64,000 nt of DNA from CAITSH01 sp945892985 (GTDB lineage Bacteria; Pseudomonadota; Gammaproteobacteria; Burkholderiales; SG8-39): assembly GCA_945892985.1 (NCBI GenBank), contig CAMDDU010000019.1, positions 12,245-76,244 on the forward strand. Direction: 5' to 3'. This document shows, in pieces, positions 45,648-52,829 of the stretch. The notes below the pieces were generated by a model. The model saw only the letters and a list, made by a program, of their open reading frames with translations. It made no database searches and was not told where the DNA came from. Position numbers and translations under genes: made by a program. Every line of letters begins with the position of its first letter. Positions within the stretch are counted from its first letter, which is position 1.

Positions 45648-46757
45648 ATGAAAAACATCTGCACCGACAGCTTCGACTGCAAAACACAAGCGTGCCCGGA
45701 TTGCGCCAGCGTGTCCTTCAGTCCGTCAACAAAGCGCATCGTCGGCTTCCATGACCTCGCCGAAGATGGCAGCCGTTGCGTTCGCATGGTCGAAAGCCAG
45801 CTTTATCGCTGCAAGTCGTGCAGGACATTTTTCAGCGCCTATCCGGAAAACCTGGTGGCAGAATTTCAGATGACCAGGCGCTTGCTCACCCATGTGAGAA
45901 GCCTGGTGATAACGGCAAAACCGCGTGAAATCAGCAGGCAACTCGCGCTGCCCTCGTCCATTGTGGAGCACATTTCCAAAACGGAACTCTCTTACCTCGA
46001 CCCCGCCGGGGACGGCCAGCGCCCGACGATAGCCATCGTGCTGTTAAGAATGCGGGGACTTTGCTATGTGGCCTACCTGGAGTGCGAAACGGGCAACCTG
46101 CTGGCACTGCATCGCAAGTTTGCGACCCGCCCCCTCGAACTGGCGGTGCGGCGGTCGATAGGCAGAATTAAGCCCGGCCTGGTCTGCATTCCGCCGGAAA
46201 AAGTATTTCTCAAAACGATGCAATCTTTTTTCCCTCATGTGCAGGTTGCGACAGACCCGCTTTCACTGCGGGCAGCCTTCCGCAAATGCGTGGAACCCTA
46301 CCGGATACGCGTGCCCGGACGGCGCTTGCGGCGGGAGGTGGACGTGCTTCGCATCAAGACCATGGCGCGCATCGGTACGCTGACGGGAGAGGCGGTTGCC
46401 GACCTTCCGCTGGTTACCAGGGAAACGCTAGACACGCTGGTGCGCAATTATGATGGGATTTTCTCGCCCAGAAAAGCGCCTTCCCTTGCCTTGCAGTTTG
46501 AAAAAATAAAAAACAAACTGCCTGCATTCTTGCGAATCCTGCTGACCGCCGCCTTTCAGGAAATTGAACTATGGCATGAGCACGCCATTCGTTTCCTGGG
46601 CGACAACAAACTCGCCCTGTATCACGCTCACGTGCAGGAGCTTTATGCCATGGCAACGGAAATCGGCGATGGCCAGCCCCACTCTTTGAAGCTTGCCTAT
46701 TTGCAGCGCCAGGGCGACGCCTTGCCGCCACATTCCCCCGCCGACAGGCCGCGCTAA
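45648..46757 (+). CDS. ISL3-transposase-like zinc-ribbon protein lacking catalytic acids
   Basis: The 369-aa protein follows the layout of ISL3 transposases: an N-terminal zinc ribbon (CPDC at 16-19 and CKSC at 55-58), an HTH-like stretch (LVITAKPREISRQLALPSSI), and an RNase-H-like core (LCYVAYLECETGNLLALHRK; FFPHVQVATDPLSLRAAFRK). At the place of the usual first Asp (IDxT) the sequence reads TIAIVLL, and at the second (AxDMxxxY) it reads VCIPPEKVF. Only the Asp in VATDPLS is kept. No terminal repeats are seen around it. It is probably a domesticated, DNA-binding relic in an operon with the kinase and receiver. The alignment was made by eye. Confidence 0.55.
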   Translation: MKNICTDSFDCKTQACPDCASVSFSPSTKRIVGFHDLAEDGSRCVRMVESQLYRCKSCRTFFSAYPENLVAEFQMTRRLLTHVRSLVITAKPREISRQLALPSSIVEHISKTELSYLDPAGDGQRPTIAIVLLRMRGLCYVAYLECETGNLLALHRKFATRPLELAVRRSIGRIKPGLVCIPPEKVFLKTMQSFFPHVQVATDPLSLRAAFRKCVEPYRIRVPGRRLRREVDVLRIKTMARIGTLTGEAVADLPLVTRETLDTLVRNYDGIFSPRKAPSLALQFEKIKNKLPAFLRILLTAAFQEIELWHEHAIRFLGDNKLALYHAHVQELYAMATEIGDGQPHSLKLAYLQRQGDALPPHSPADRPR

Positions 46758-47269
46758 GCGGCGCCCTGCCCGCGCCGCGGTAAAGCGCCGCGTCCCGGTT
46801 TTGCCGAAGTTCGGTCAATCACAGGTACAAGTGCAGGATCGAGAACGGGAATGCCCGGCGTCCCGTCCGGCTTTGACAACAAGAAGGATGCGCGCAGGCA
46901 CGCCTTCAGGTCGGAGGGGAGCGATGCCTTGTCGATAAGCGCGTGCACGCGCAGGCCATGCTCCTCGGCCAGGCCGCCGATGGCCGTCAAAACCCTGCGG
47001 TCATATCCGCTCATCAGAATAACCAAGCCCGCAAATGCCTTGTTATGCAGGAAACTGACAACCCTGAGCACGTCCTCGTGTCCGGGAAAAATATCGAGCA
47101 CGACGACCTGCGGATTGTGCGTGTTGAAGGCGACAAAAAATGAAGCGTGGGACTGCACGCCATAGACTGCGAAACCGCTATCTTCCGCGGTACGCATGAC
47201 AAACTTTCGGACAGTCTCCTCATCCTCAAGCACTATCATTCGCGGCATCAGCCCCCGCCTTATCGTCAT
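46754..47269 (-). CDS. Stand-alone receiver domain response regulator
   Basis: The 171-aa product is a receiver (MIVLEDEETVRKFVMRTAED; VVVLDIFPGHEDV with the acceptor Asp; ILMSGYDRRVLTAIGG; Lys in IDKASL) with a basic Pro-rich tail and no output domain. The signature MSGYDRRVL...GL is that of receivers often joined to EAL domains. The ATG at 47269 overlaps the kinase stop by four bases. An ATG seven codons further in is also plausible. Its stop codon overlaps, convergently, that of the ISL3-like gene. Confidence 0.88.
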   Translation of the reverse strand: MTIRRGLMPRMIVLEDEETVRKFVMRTAEDSGFAVYGVQSHASFFVAFNTHNPQVVVLDIFPGHEDVLRVVSFLHNKAFAGLVILMSGYDRRVLTAIGGLAEEHGLRVHALIDKASLPSDLKACLRASFLLSKPDGTPGIPVLDPALVPVIDRTSAKPGRGALPRRGQGAA

Positions 47270-48048
47270 GCGATTCGAGACCTCGCTGCGCGCGCCGCCC
47301 GCCGAAACAGCATGCTGACGGTGAGCTTGGCGCGATTGCCGCTGCCGGTAGGCTCAAAGCGGACCTCGCCCGCGGAAGCGAGCACAAATTCTTTGACAAA
47401 CCACAGACCGACATTGGGCTGTTGTGCCAGCCCCTTCTTGAATGAAGTGGAGAAAAACCGGTCGGGGTTGGCGACGTTTTCTTTCAGGCCGGTGTAACGG
47501 ACGGTAATGGACACGGCATTTCTTGACAGCGCATCAGCGCCGCCCCCGGATGGAGCGGCGTAAGCACCGCAAGCGATGTCCATGCTACCGTCAGGGCTGA
47601 GCAGTTCCTGCCCGCTTGAAACCAGCACATCGAGTGCAATGGCGAGGAAATTCCGGTCAGTCAGTATCGCCGGAACGGAATCAGCGACGTTGAGGCCGAT
47701 CCAGTCCCCGCCATCGTGCTGCACCTTGAACATTTCAACATGTGTCTTGAGCAATTCCCCGACATCGACGACCTCCTCCCGGAACGGTTTGGAGTAGGAG
47801 ACCGCCGCCATATTGTGCGAGAGCAATTCCACGCCCCCATAGGAGCCCAGGGCGTCATTTGCAATCGCCTGGAGTTTGGGCTCCTTCAATACCGATCGTA
47901 ACAAGCGGACATTTCCCTGGCCAACAGATAAAAGGTTGTTCAGCGCGTAAGAAAGAAAATGGGCCGAACGAGCCAGCCCCTCAAGGTTTGAGCGGTGGGC
48001 GATCAGCGCGGCGCTTTTATCAAACCGGTAAACAAGCGGAAGAACCAC
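47266..48048 (-). CDS. NtrB-like sensor kinase with Tyr in place of the phospho-acceptor His
   Basis: The 260-aa protein has no membrane helix or PAS domain. Residues 22-65 match the DHp region of the kinase at 50295-51104: LEGLARSAHFLSYALNNLL against LEGMALAVRGLSHSLYNAL. The aligned phospho-acceptor His35 of the paralogue is Y34 here. The codon is TAC, one transition from CAC. An HATPase-like domain follows with a weak G2 region (PNVGLWFVKEFVLASAGEV). A pseudokinase or signal-binding role is likely. GTG start with AAGGA 7 bp upstream. Coupled to the receiver gene by ATGA. Confidence 0.8.
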   Translation of the reverse strand: MVLPLVYRFDKSAALIAHRSNLEGLARSAHFLSYALNNLLSVGQGNVRLLRSVLKEPKLQAIANDALGSYGGVELLSHNMAAVSYSKPFREEVVDVGELLKTHVEMFKVQHDGGDWIGLNVADSVPAILTDRNFLAIALDVLVSSGQELLSPDGSMDIACGAYAAPSGGGADALSRNAVSITVRYTGLKENVANPDRFFSTSFKKGLAQQPNVGLWFVKEFVLASAGEVRFEPTGSGNRAKLTVSMLFRRAARAARSRIA

Positions 48049-48483
48049 TGTTGTTTCCTTTTATTTTTCCGTCTATTTTTTTAAAAATAGACAATTAAAT
48101 GTGCCCCAACTTACCCAAGCATGCCCGCTTGAGCCGGCACACCACGACGTGCCCCTGAAACACAGACGAGGCACCTACCGTGCATGACGCATCGGATCCG
48201 AAGCGCTCAATTTACGGTAATATTGCGTTTTCAATAGTCAATTTTTGTAAAATTGACTTTAGTCCGGACATCCATGTTAAGTTTCGTATAGTCATACTTA
48301 GTTGGGGTGCCCCTAAGCATCTATTCGCTTGCATAAATACCCCTCCAAGCAGATCAGGCACCTGCACAAAACAGGGATTTTCGGCTCACCGTTGTAAAAA
48401 TGAAAAATAATCACCCCTGAATATGATTAGCGGGCGTGCCGGAAAATCCTCCGGTTTCATTCTGTTGTTTGAGAGCAGACACC
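48049..48483. other. Intergenic region between divergent kinase and OmpR-type regulator genes
   Basis: A 435-bp AT-richer gap with a GTCAATTTT inverted repeat at 48237-48257 and no gene that I can support. It should hold promoters for both sides, but no clear -35/-10 pair stands out. Confidence 0.5.
48237..48257. promoter_or_regulatory. GTCAATTTT inverted repeat, operator-like
   Basis: Perfect 9-bp arms around TGT, in the AT-rich gap between divergent regulatory genes. It could be an operator, or a hairpin on either strand. Confidence 0.5.
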
Positions 48484-49215
48484 ATGACCACCCAGAAGTC
48501 GCCCATCGCGTCCGTTGTCGTACTTGAAGACGAACACCATTTCCGGCGATTTCTGAGCCATGTTCTGGAAGGTGAATTCGAACTCTTGTTTGTTGACACC
48601 AGCGAACAAATGTTTGAGCAAATCGCGCAACGTCAGATCGATTTGATCCTGCTCGACATACTCCTTCCGGGCGAGGACGGCATTGAGGTGGCGAAAATTC
48701 TTCGCACCCGGACACCTATCCCGGTAATCCTTTTGTCAGCCCTCTCATCGAACGAAATGATTGCCACCGGACTGAACGTGGGCGCGGATGATTACGTCAC
48801 CAAGCCGTTTGATACCGATGTGTTGCGCGCCCGGATGCGCAATGCCATCCGCCGGAACAAAGCCACCCCGGCGGGCGCAGTGCAAATCTCGTTTATCCCG
48901 GTCGGGGACTGCCAGATTGATCCTTGGACGCGCAATATAAGCCACCCTGGCGGTGCCACGGAACGGCTCACCGAGATGGAAATACAACTGCTGACCGCGC
49001 TGCTGCAAACCCCGGACTGCGTCACCGACCGTGACAAGCTGTCACGGCTTATCTCCGGTCAAGAGTGGTCGCCTAACAATCGCAGCCTGGATGTGCATAT
49101 CAGCCATTTGCGAAAAAAACTTGAGCGGCTGACCAACATGAAAAACACCATCGTCAGCTTCCGCGGCATCGGCTACGCATTGCAACTCGAAGCGTTCAAG
49201 CAAGTCACAGAATAG
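48484..49215 (+). CDS. OmpR/PhoB-family DNA-binding response regulator
   Basis: From ATG 48484 it is 243 aa. The receiver has VVVLEDEHHF, acceptor Asp in LILLDILLPGEDG, Ser in ILLSALSS and Lys in DYVTKPFDTDVL. The C-terminal winged helix has LTEMEIQLLTALLQTPDCVT, the recognition helix NNRSLDVHISHLRKKLE and IVSFRGIGYAL. The upstream extension of the open frame to 48436 lacks family sequence, and GAGAG lies before 48484. It is the only member of the island with a recognised DNA-binding output domain. No kinase gene is adjacent on the same strand. Confidence 0.93.
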   Translation: MTTQKSPIASVVVLEDEHHFRRFLSHVLEGEFELLFVDTSEQMFEQIAQRQIDLILLDILLPGEDGIEVAKILRTRTPIPVILLSALSSNEMIATGLNVGADDYVTKPFDTDVLRARMRNAIRRNKATPAGAVQISFIPVGDCQIDPWTRNISHPGGATERLTEMEIQLLTALLQTPDCVTDRDKLSRLISGQEWSPNNRSLDVHISHLRKKLERLTNMKNTIVSFRGIGYALQLEAFKQVTE

Positions 49216-49373
49216 GCAAGCGGCGCGGCCGCTGGCCGAAATACACTGCACCGCTAGCGCAATACCCTGAGCGCAGCTCCGCGCGATGCAAGGTGGCGGA
49301 AATAGAACGGACAACAGCGGCACACCCTCTTATTTGATGAAAATTCACCTTTTTCCCGGCGCTTGTCCCAGGG

Positions 49374-49421
49374 TTTAGGGGTTTAGGGGTTTAGGGGTTT
49401 AGGGATTTAGGGGTTTAGGGG
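49374..49421 (+). repeat. Six tandem TTTAGGGG octamers (telomere-like, G-rich)
   Basis: Five exact TTTAGGGG units and one TTTAGGGA, in the gap between the OmpR-type regulator gene and a convergent receiver gene. G4 runs at regular spacing could form a G-quadruplex. Confidence 0.95.
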
Positions 49422-49475
49422 TTTAAACACCCTCATTGTGCAATAGAAAAGCTGAAAACTTGTCCGGACGACGCG

Positions 49476-49880
49476 TCAGACCGGTTTGAAAGAGAATTTT
49501 TCCAGCACCTGTCCGATATCTTTGAGGTGGCTTTTGGGTACCTTGGCGACAATATTGAGGCCTAGGGGCGCGACTTTCGTCTCTACCGCGTCCATGAACA
49601 GCTTGTCGTAGCCCGTGATCAGGATGACCGGGGCAAAACACACCCGACCGGCCAGGAATTTGAGCACCTCGACGCCGTCGCTCGCGCCAAGCATCAGGTC
49701 AAGAATGATCACTGAGGGCGTTATGAGGCCGAAGCTCGCACGCAGGTCTTCGAACGAGGCAACCGGGAAAGGCTTAAAACCCATGCGTTCCCCGATTGCG
49801 CAGAGCATGCTGCGAACGTTCGAGTCATCATCAATAATAAGGAGCGTGAGTGAAGGACTAATTTTTTTTCTCCTTGGCAA
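49476..49880 (-). CDS. Stand-alone receiver domain response regulator
   Basis: A single receiver (LLIIDDDSNVRSMLCAIGER; acceptor Asp in VIILDLMLGASDG; VILITGYDKLFMDAVE; Lys in VAKVPKSHL), 134 aa from a TTG at 49880, which overlaps the upstream receiver by 23 bp. An alternative is ATT at 49862, seven bases after an AAGGAG that is buried in the end of the upstream gene. That would remove only the basic leader. Paralogous to the receivers at 46754 and 49858. Last gene of the HK-REC-REC unit. Confidence 0.88.
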   Translation of the reverse strand: MPRRKKISPSLTLLIIDDDSNVRSMLCAIGERMGFKPFPVASFEDLRASFGLITPSVIILDLMLGASDGVEVLKFLAGRVCFAPVILITGYDKLFMDAVETKVAPLGLNIVAKVPKSHLKDIGQVLEKFSFKPV

Positions 49881-50280
49881 CAGCGCCTCGCGTGCCGATC
49901 ATGTAGGAATTGAGCGCATGCTCGAGTCGCTCCATGCCCATCCGTTTTTCAATGATGCCGGCAATGTGCAGCCCTCTGTCGCGTCCGGACAACTGCACCG
50001 ACTGGAGCAAGCGGTGGTCGTGCGCGCTCATTAACAGGACCGGATTGCGGTATTGGACCGAAGCCAGGAAATCAATCACCGGAAGCGCATCCTCGTCGCC
50101 CAGCACGAGATCAAGCAGAATGACGGTGGGACTGAGCGAACTAAATTCGCGATGAAACTCAGAAAGACTGGCACAACCGGCGCACTGATAGCCCGACAGC
50201 GTGCCGATTCGTATGGCGAGCGCCCTGACCTCGGCGTTGTCCTCGACGACGAGCAAGCGATTGGGATTCTCATATTCCAT
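49858..50280 (-). CDS. Stand-alone receiver domain response regulator
   Basis: The 140-aa receiver has LLVVEDNAEVRALAIRIGTL, acceptor Asp in VILLDLVLGDEDALP, VLLMSAHDHRLLQSVQ and Lys in GIIEKRMG. No output domain. It starts 14 bp after the kinase stop and so is probably that kinase's partner. The sequence type (hydrophobic-MS/TGxDxxhL...GL...K) is that of receivers common in EAL-domain regulators. Confidence 0.9.
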   Translation of the reverse strand: MEYENPNRLLVVEDNAEVRALAIRIGTLSGYQCAGCASLSEFHREFSSLSPTVILLDLVLGDEDALPVIDFLASVQYRNPVLLMSAHDHRLLQSVQLSGRDRGLHIAGIIEKRMGMERLEHALNSYMIGTRGAVAKEKKN

Positions 50281-50294
50281 GGCACATGCCTCGT

Positions 50295-51104
50295 TTACAA
50301 TTTTGACAGGGTTCCGGCCGCGACATCGTCGCCAATATCATCGGCCATCGCCAGCGCCGCCGGAATTGCCAGTACGAACTTGACGTCCTGCCCTGCGCCA
50401 CCCGGGACGATCGCCACCTCGCCGCCACAGGCGTGGGCAAACTCCCGTGCAAACCACAGCCCCAGTCCGCCGTGCGCACTGCCTTTGCCGGTAAAACCCG
50501 GCTCAAAGCATCGATTGCGCGCGTGCGTCGACATGCTCCCACCCGGATTACTGACGCCCAGGACAAAATACCGTCCCGGCGCGAGCATGCCGGGCGCAAA
50601 GCCGGCGGGTATGCCCGACACCTCGGCGCACTCGACGGTGACACGCCCCCCCTCCTTGATGGCGTCCTGGGCGTTCAGCAACAACGCGTTGGCCGCAATA
50701 TCAAAGTAAGCCGGATCTGTTCTCACCAGGGTCTCTAGTCCGGGCGCCCTGGAACAAATCTCAAAGTCCGGCTCGGCCGCGAGCTTTGCCGACAGATTAC
50801 GCACCCGTTTTGCCGGATCAAAAATTTGATCTGCAAACGAATGCCAGGCGACAACTGCGCGCATGCTTTCCGCCAGGCGCTCGGCCTGGCGCAGGCACAG
50901 CACTACGTCGTCGACGATGGCCGATTGTTTCGCGTCCGGAATATTGCCGCTCAATAAATTGAGGTTACCCATGGCGGGCCCCAGCGCATTGTAAAGGCTG
51001 TGCGAGAGGCCGCGCACGGCAAGCGCCATGCCCTCCAAGGCTAGGCGGCTTTGCAGCATAGATTCGGTCGTGGTGTTCGCACCAACTCCGGAGGCGGCAT
51101 CCAT
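50295..51104 (-). CDS. Small soluble NtrB-like sensor histidine kinase
   Basis: The 269-aa protein lacks membrane helices and sensor domains. The DHp His is H35 in GLSHSLYNALGPAMGNLNLL. The ATPase domain has an N-box-like NALLLNAQDAIKEGG, then VLGVSNPGGSM and the G2 region GGLGLWFAREFAHACGGEV, so it looks active or nearly so. It heads a minus-strand unit with two receivers. Lacking its own sensor, it may receive signals through partner proteins. Confidence 0.85.
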   Translation of the reverse strand: MDAASGVGANTTTESMLQSRLALEGMALAVRGLSHSLYNALGPAMGNLNLLSGNIPDAKQSAIVDDVVLCLRQAERLAESMRAVVAWHSFADQIFDPAKRVRNLSAKLAAEPDFEICSRAPGLETLVRTDPAYFDIAANALLLNAQDAIKEGGRVTVECAEVSGIPAGFAPGMLAPGRYFVLGVSNPGGSMSTHARNRCFEPGFTGKGSAHGGLGLWFAREFAHACGGEVAIVPGGAGQDVKFVLAIPAALAMADDIGDDVAAGTLSKL

Positions 51105-51397
51105 ATGCTCAAGTGTATCGACAACGAGCCGGGGGAACGTAAATATTTATTAAAGTACAATCCCCCGTCATTGCCATCGTGAAATCGACGCGACGCCAGC
51201 CTGCCATAGCCGCGGGTGGCCGCAACGAAGCTCAAAAATGAGCCCGCTGGCAGGGCAGAACGCGATACTGAGAAGCATTCCACACTCGCACATTTCAATG
51301 CAATCGCCTGGAAACCCGCGCCAATCCTGCCTTTCCAGCCATCTCTCGGGTTAAAATATCGCTCTAACCGTGCGCGCTCTGGGCCTAGCGGCGACGG

Positions 51398-51604
51398 CTA
51401 CTCCGCCTTTGCCCCCGTCTCACGCACCACCCTGCCCCAGCGCTCGCGCTCCTGCTTCATGAAAAGCGCGAATTCCGCCGGCGTGTTGCCGATACCTACC
51501 ACGCTCAGCTCCTGCATGCGCCGGATGACATCGGGCTGTTTCATGACCTCGGCGATGGAGGCGACCAGTTTATTGACTACAGCAGCAGGCGTTCCCGGCG
51601 CCTT
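51398..51604 (-). pseudogene. C-terminal remnant of a Bug/TctC-family binding protein
   Basis: About 68 codons match the end of the TctC family (APGTPAAVVNKLVASIAEVM ... ELSVVGIGNTPAEFALFMKQ, then ERERWGRVVRETGAKAE). The intact protein at 60020 shows the same ending (TTPEEFATFLDQEFVKYSRV). The first ~250 residues are missing. The open frame continues upstream only through the heptamer repeats at 51640-51695. A deletion or rearrangement at the repeat is likely. Confidence 0.8.
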
Positions 51605-51639
51605 GTGCTGCTGCGCAACGCCGATTGGCTGCGATGGCA

Positions 51640-51695
51640 GGTGACCGGTGACAGGCGACAGGCGACAGGCGACAGGCGACCGATTACCGATTACC
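51640..51695 (+). repeat. Eight tandem heptamers of a GGYGACA type
   Basis: Units: GGTGACC, GGTGACA, GGCGACA three times, GGCGACC, GATTACC twice. Same length and number as the array at 38361-38416. Lies about 35 bp beyond the truncated end of the TctC remnant. Confidence 0.85.
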
Positions 51696-51773
51696 AAGCC
51701 AAACATGGTTTCCCTCCGGGCCGTCAATTACAATACCAGCCAGACCGCAGCCTAACGAACAACCGCCGGAATC

Positions 51774-52781
51774 ATGCCCATGTCCACAGCAGCTTTCAAG
51801 CACAACATTCATCGCCGTTCGCCCGGCCTCATCGGCTGCCTGCTGTTTGCAGCTTTAACCGCGTTTGCCGCGCCTTCATCCGCACAGTCCTGGCCACAAC
51901 GTCCCGTTCGCGTGGTGCTCACTTTTCCGCCCGGCGGCGTCACCGACGTACTGGCGCGCACGGTGGCTGAGAAGCTGACGACGGCACTCAAACAGCCCTT
52001 TGTCGTAGAACCGCACGGCGGCGCCGGCGGTAACATCGGCGGCGAACTGGTGGCAAAAGCGAGGCCCGATGGTCACACCTTTGGCATCGCCACGGACACC
52101 CTGTGGACGATCAACCCGCTGATCTATCGCAAAATGAGTTTCGAGCCCGCGCGTGATCTGCTGCCGCTAATGGTCATGGCGTCCTTCGCCCAGGTGCTGA
52201 CATGCAATCCTGCGCTTGGCGCCAAAACGCTGGACGCGCTGATCCAGCTGGGCAAGCGGCAGCCGCTGTCTTACGCATCGGGCGGTGCCGGCGTCCCCGG
52301 CCACCTCGCGATGGAGCTGTTGCTGTCACGGGCCGGCGTCAGCATGACCCACGTGCCCTATCGCGGTGCGGCACCGGCCTCGGCCGACATCATAGGCAAC
52401 CAGGTCAACTGCGGTTTTCTGCCCGGACCGACCGTGATGCCACATGTCAATTCGGGCAGACTCGTCGCGCTGGCCGTTTCATCCGAACAGCGCTCCCCGC
52501 TCGCGCCCGATGTGCCCACCGTGGCCGAGTCGGGGTTTCCCGGATTCAACGCCACCTTCAAACTGGTGTTGTTCGCGCCGGCCGGAACGCCGCAAGCCAT
52601 TCTGGACACGCTGACGCGCGAAACCGCGACCGCGTTGGCCGATCCGGCAGTCATGGCGCGCTTGCGCGCCGTGGACCTGGCACCGATAGGTGCGAACGCC
52701 GCGCAAACGCGCAAGGCGCTCGCCGACGACGCTGAAATGTGGACGCCTGTGGTCAGGAAAATCGACCTCAAACTGGACTGA
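51774..52781 (+). CDS. Bug/TctC-family periplasmic solute-binding protein
   Basis: Members of this family bind small carboxylates or related ligands in the periplasm, some for tripartite tricarboxylate transporters, many as orphans. The 335-aa product has a signal peptide (LIGCLLFAALTAFAAPSSAQ), WPQRPVRVVLTFPPGGVTDV, VVEPHGGAGGNIGGELVAKA and PDVPTVAESGFPGF, all family hallmarks. No tctA/tctB membrane genes are in the window. First gene of the catabolic run, 48 bp before the dehydrogenase gene. Confidence 0.93.
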   Translation: MPMSTAAFKHNIHRRSPGLIGCLLFAALTAFAAPSSAQSWPQRPVRVVLTFPPGGVTDVLARTVAEKLTTALKQPFVVEPHGGAGGNIGGELVAKARPDGHTFGIATDTLWTINPLIYRKMSFEPARDLLPLMVMASFAQVLTCNPALGAKTLDALIQLGKRQPLSYASGGAGVPGHLAMELLLSRAGVSMTHVPYRGAAPASADIIGNQVNCGFLPGPTVMPHVNSGRLVALAVSSEQRSPLAPDVPTVAESGFPGFNATFKLVLFAPAGTPQAILDTLTRETATALADPAVMARLRAVDLAPIGANAAQTRKALADDAEMWTPVVRKIDLKLD

Positions 52782-52829
52782 CCGCCCCCCCACGCAAACA
52801 ACAAGCAAACAACACAGGTCAAACGCACG

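Noticed and set aside
49374..49421. CRISPR array (also considered for the 7- and 9-bp repeats)
   Set aside because: Units of 7-9 bp without spacers are simple tandem repeats. No cas genes are present.
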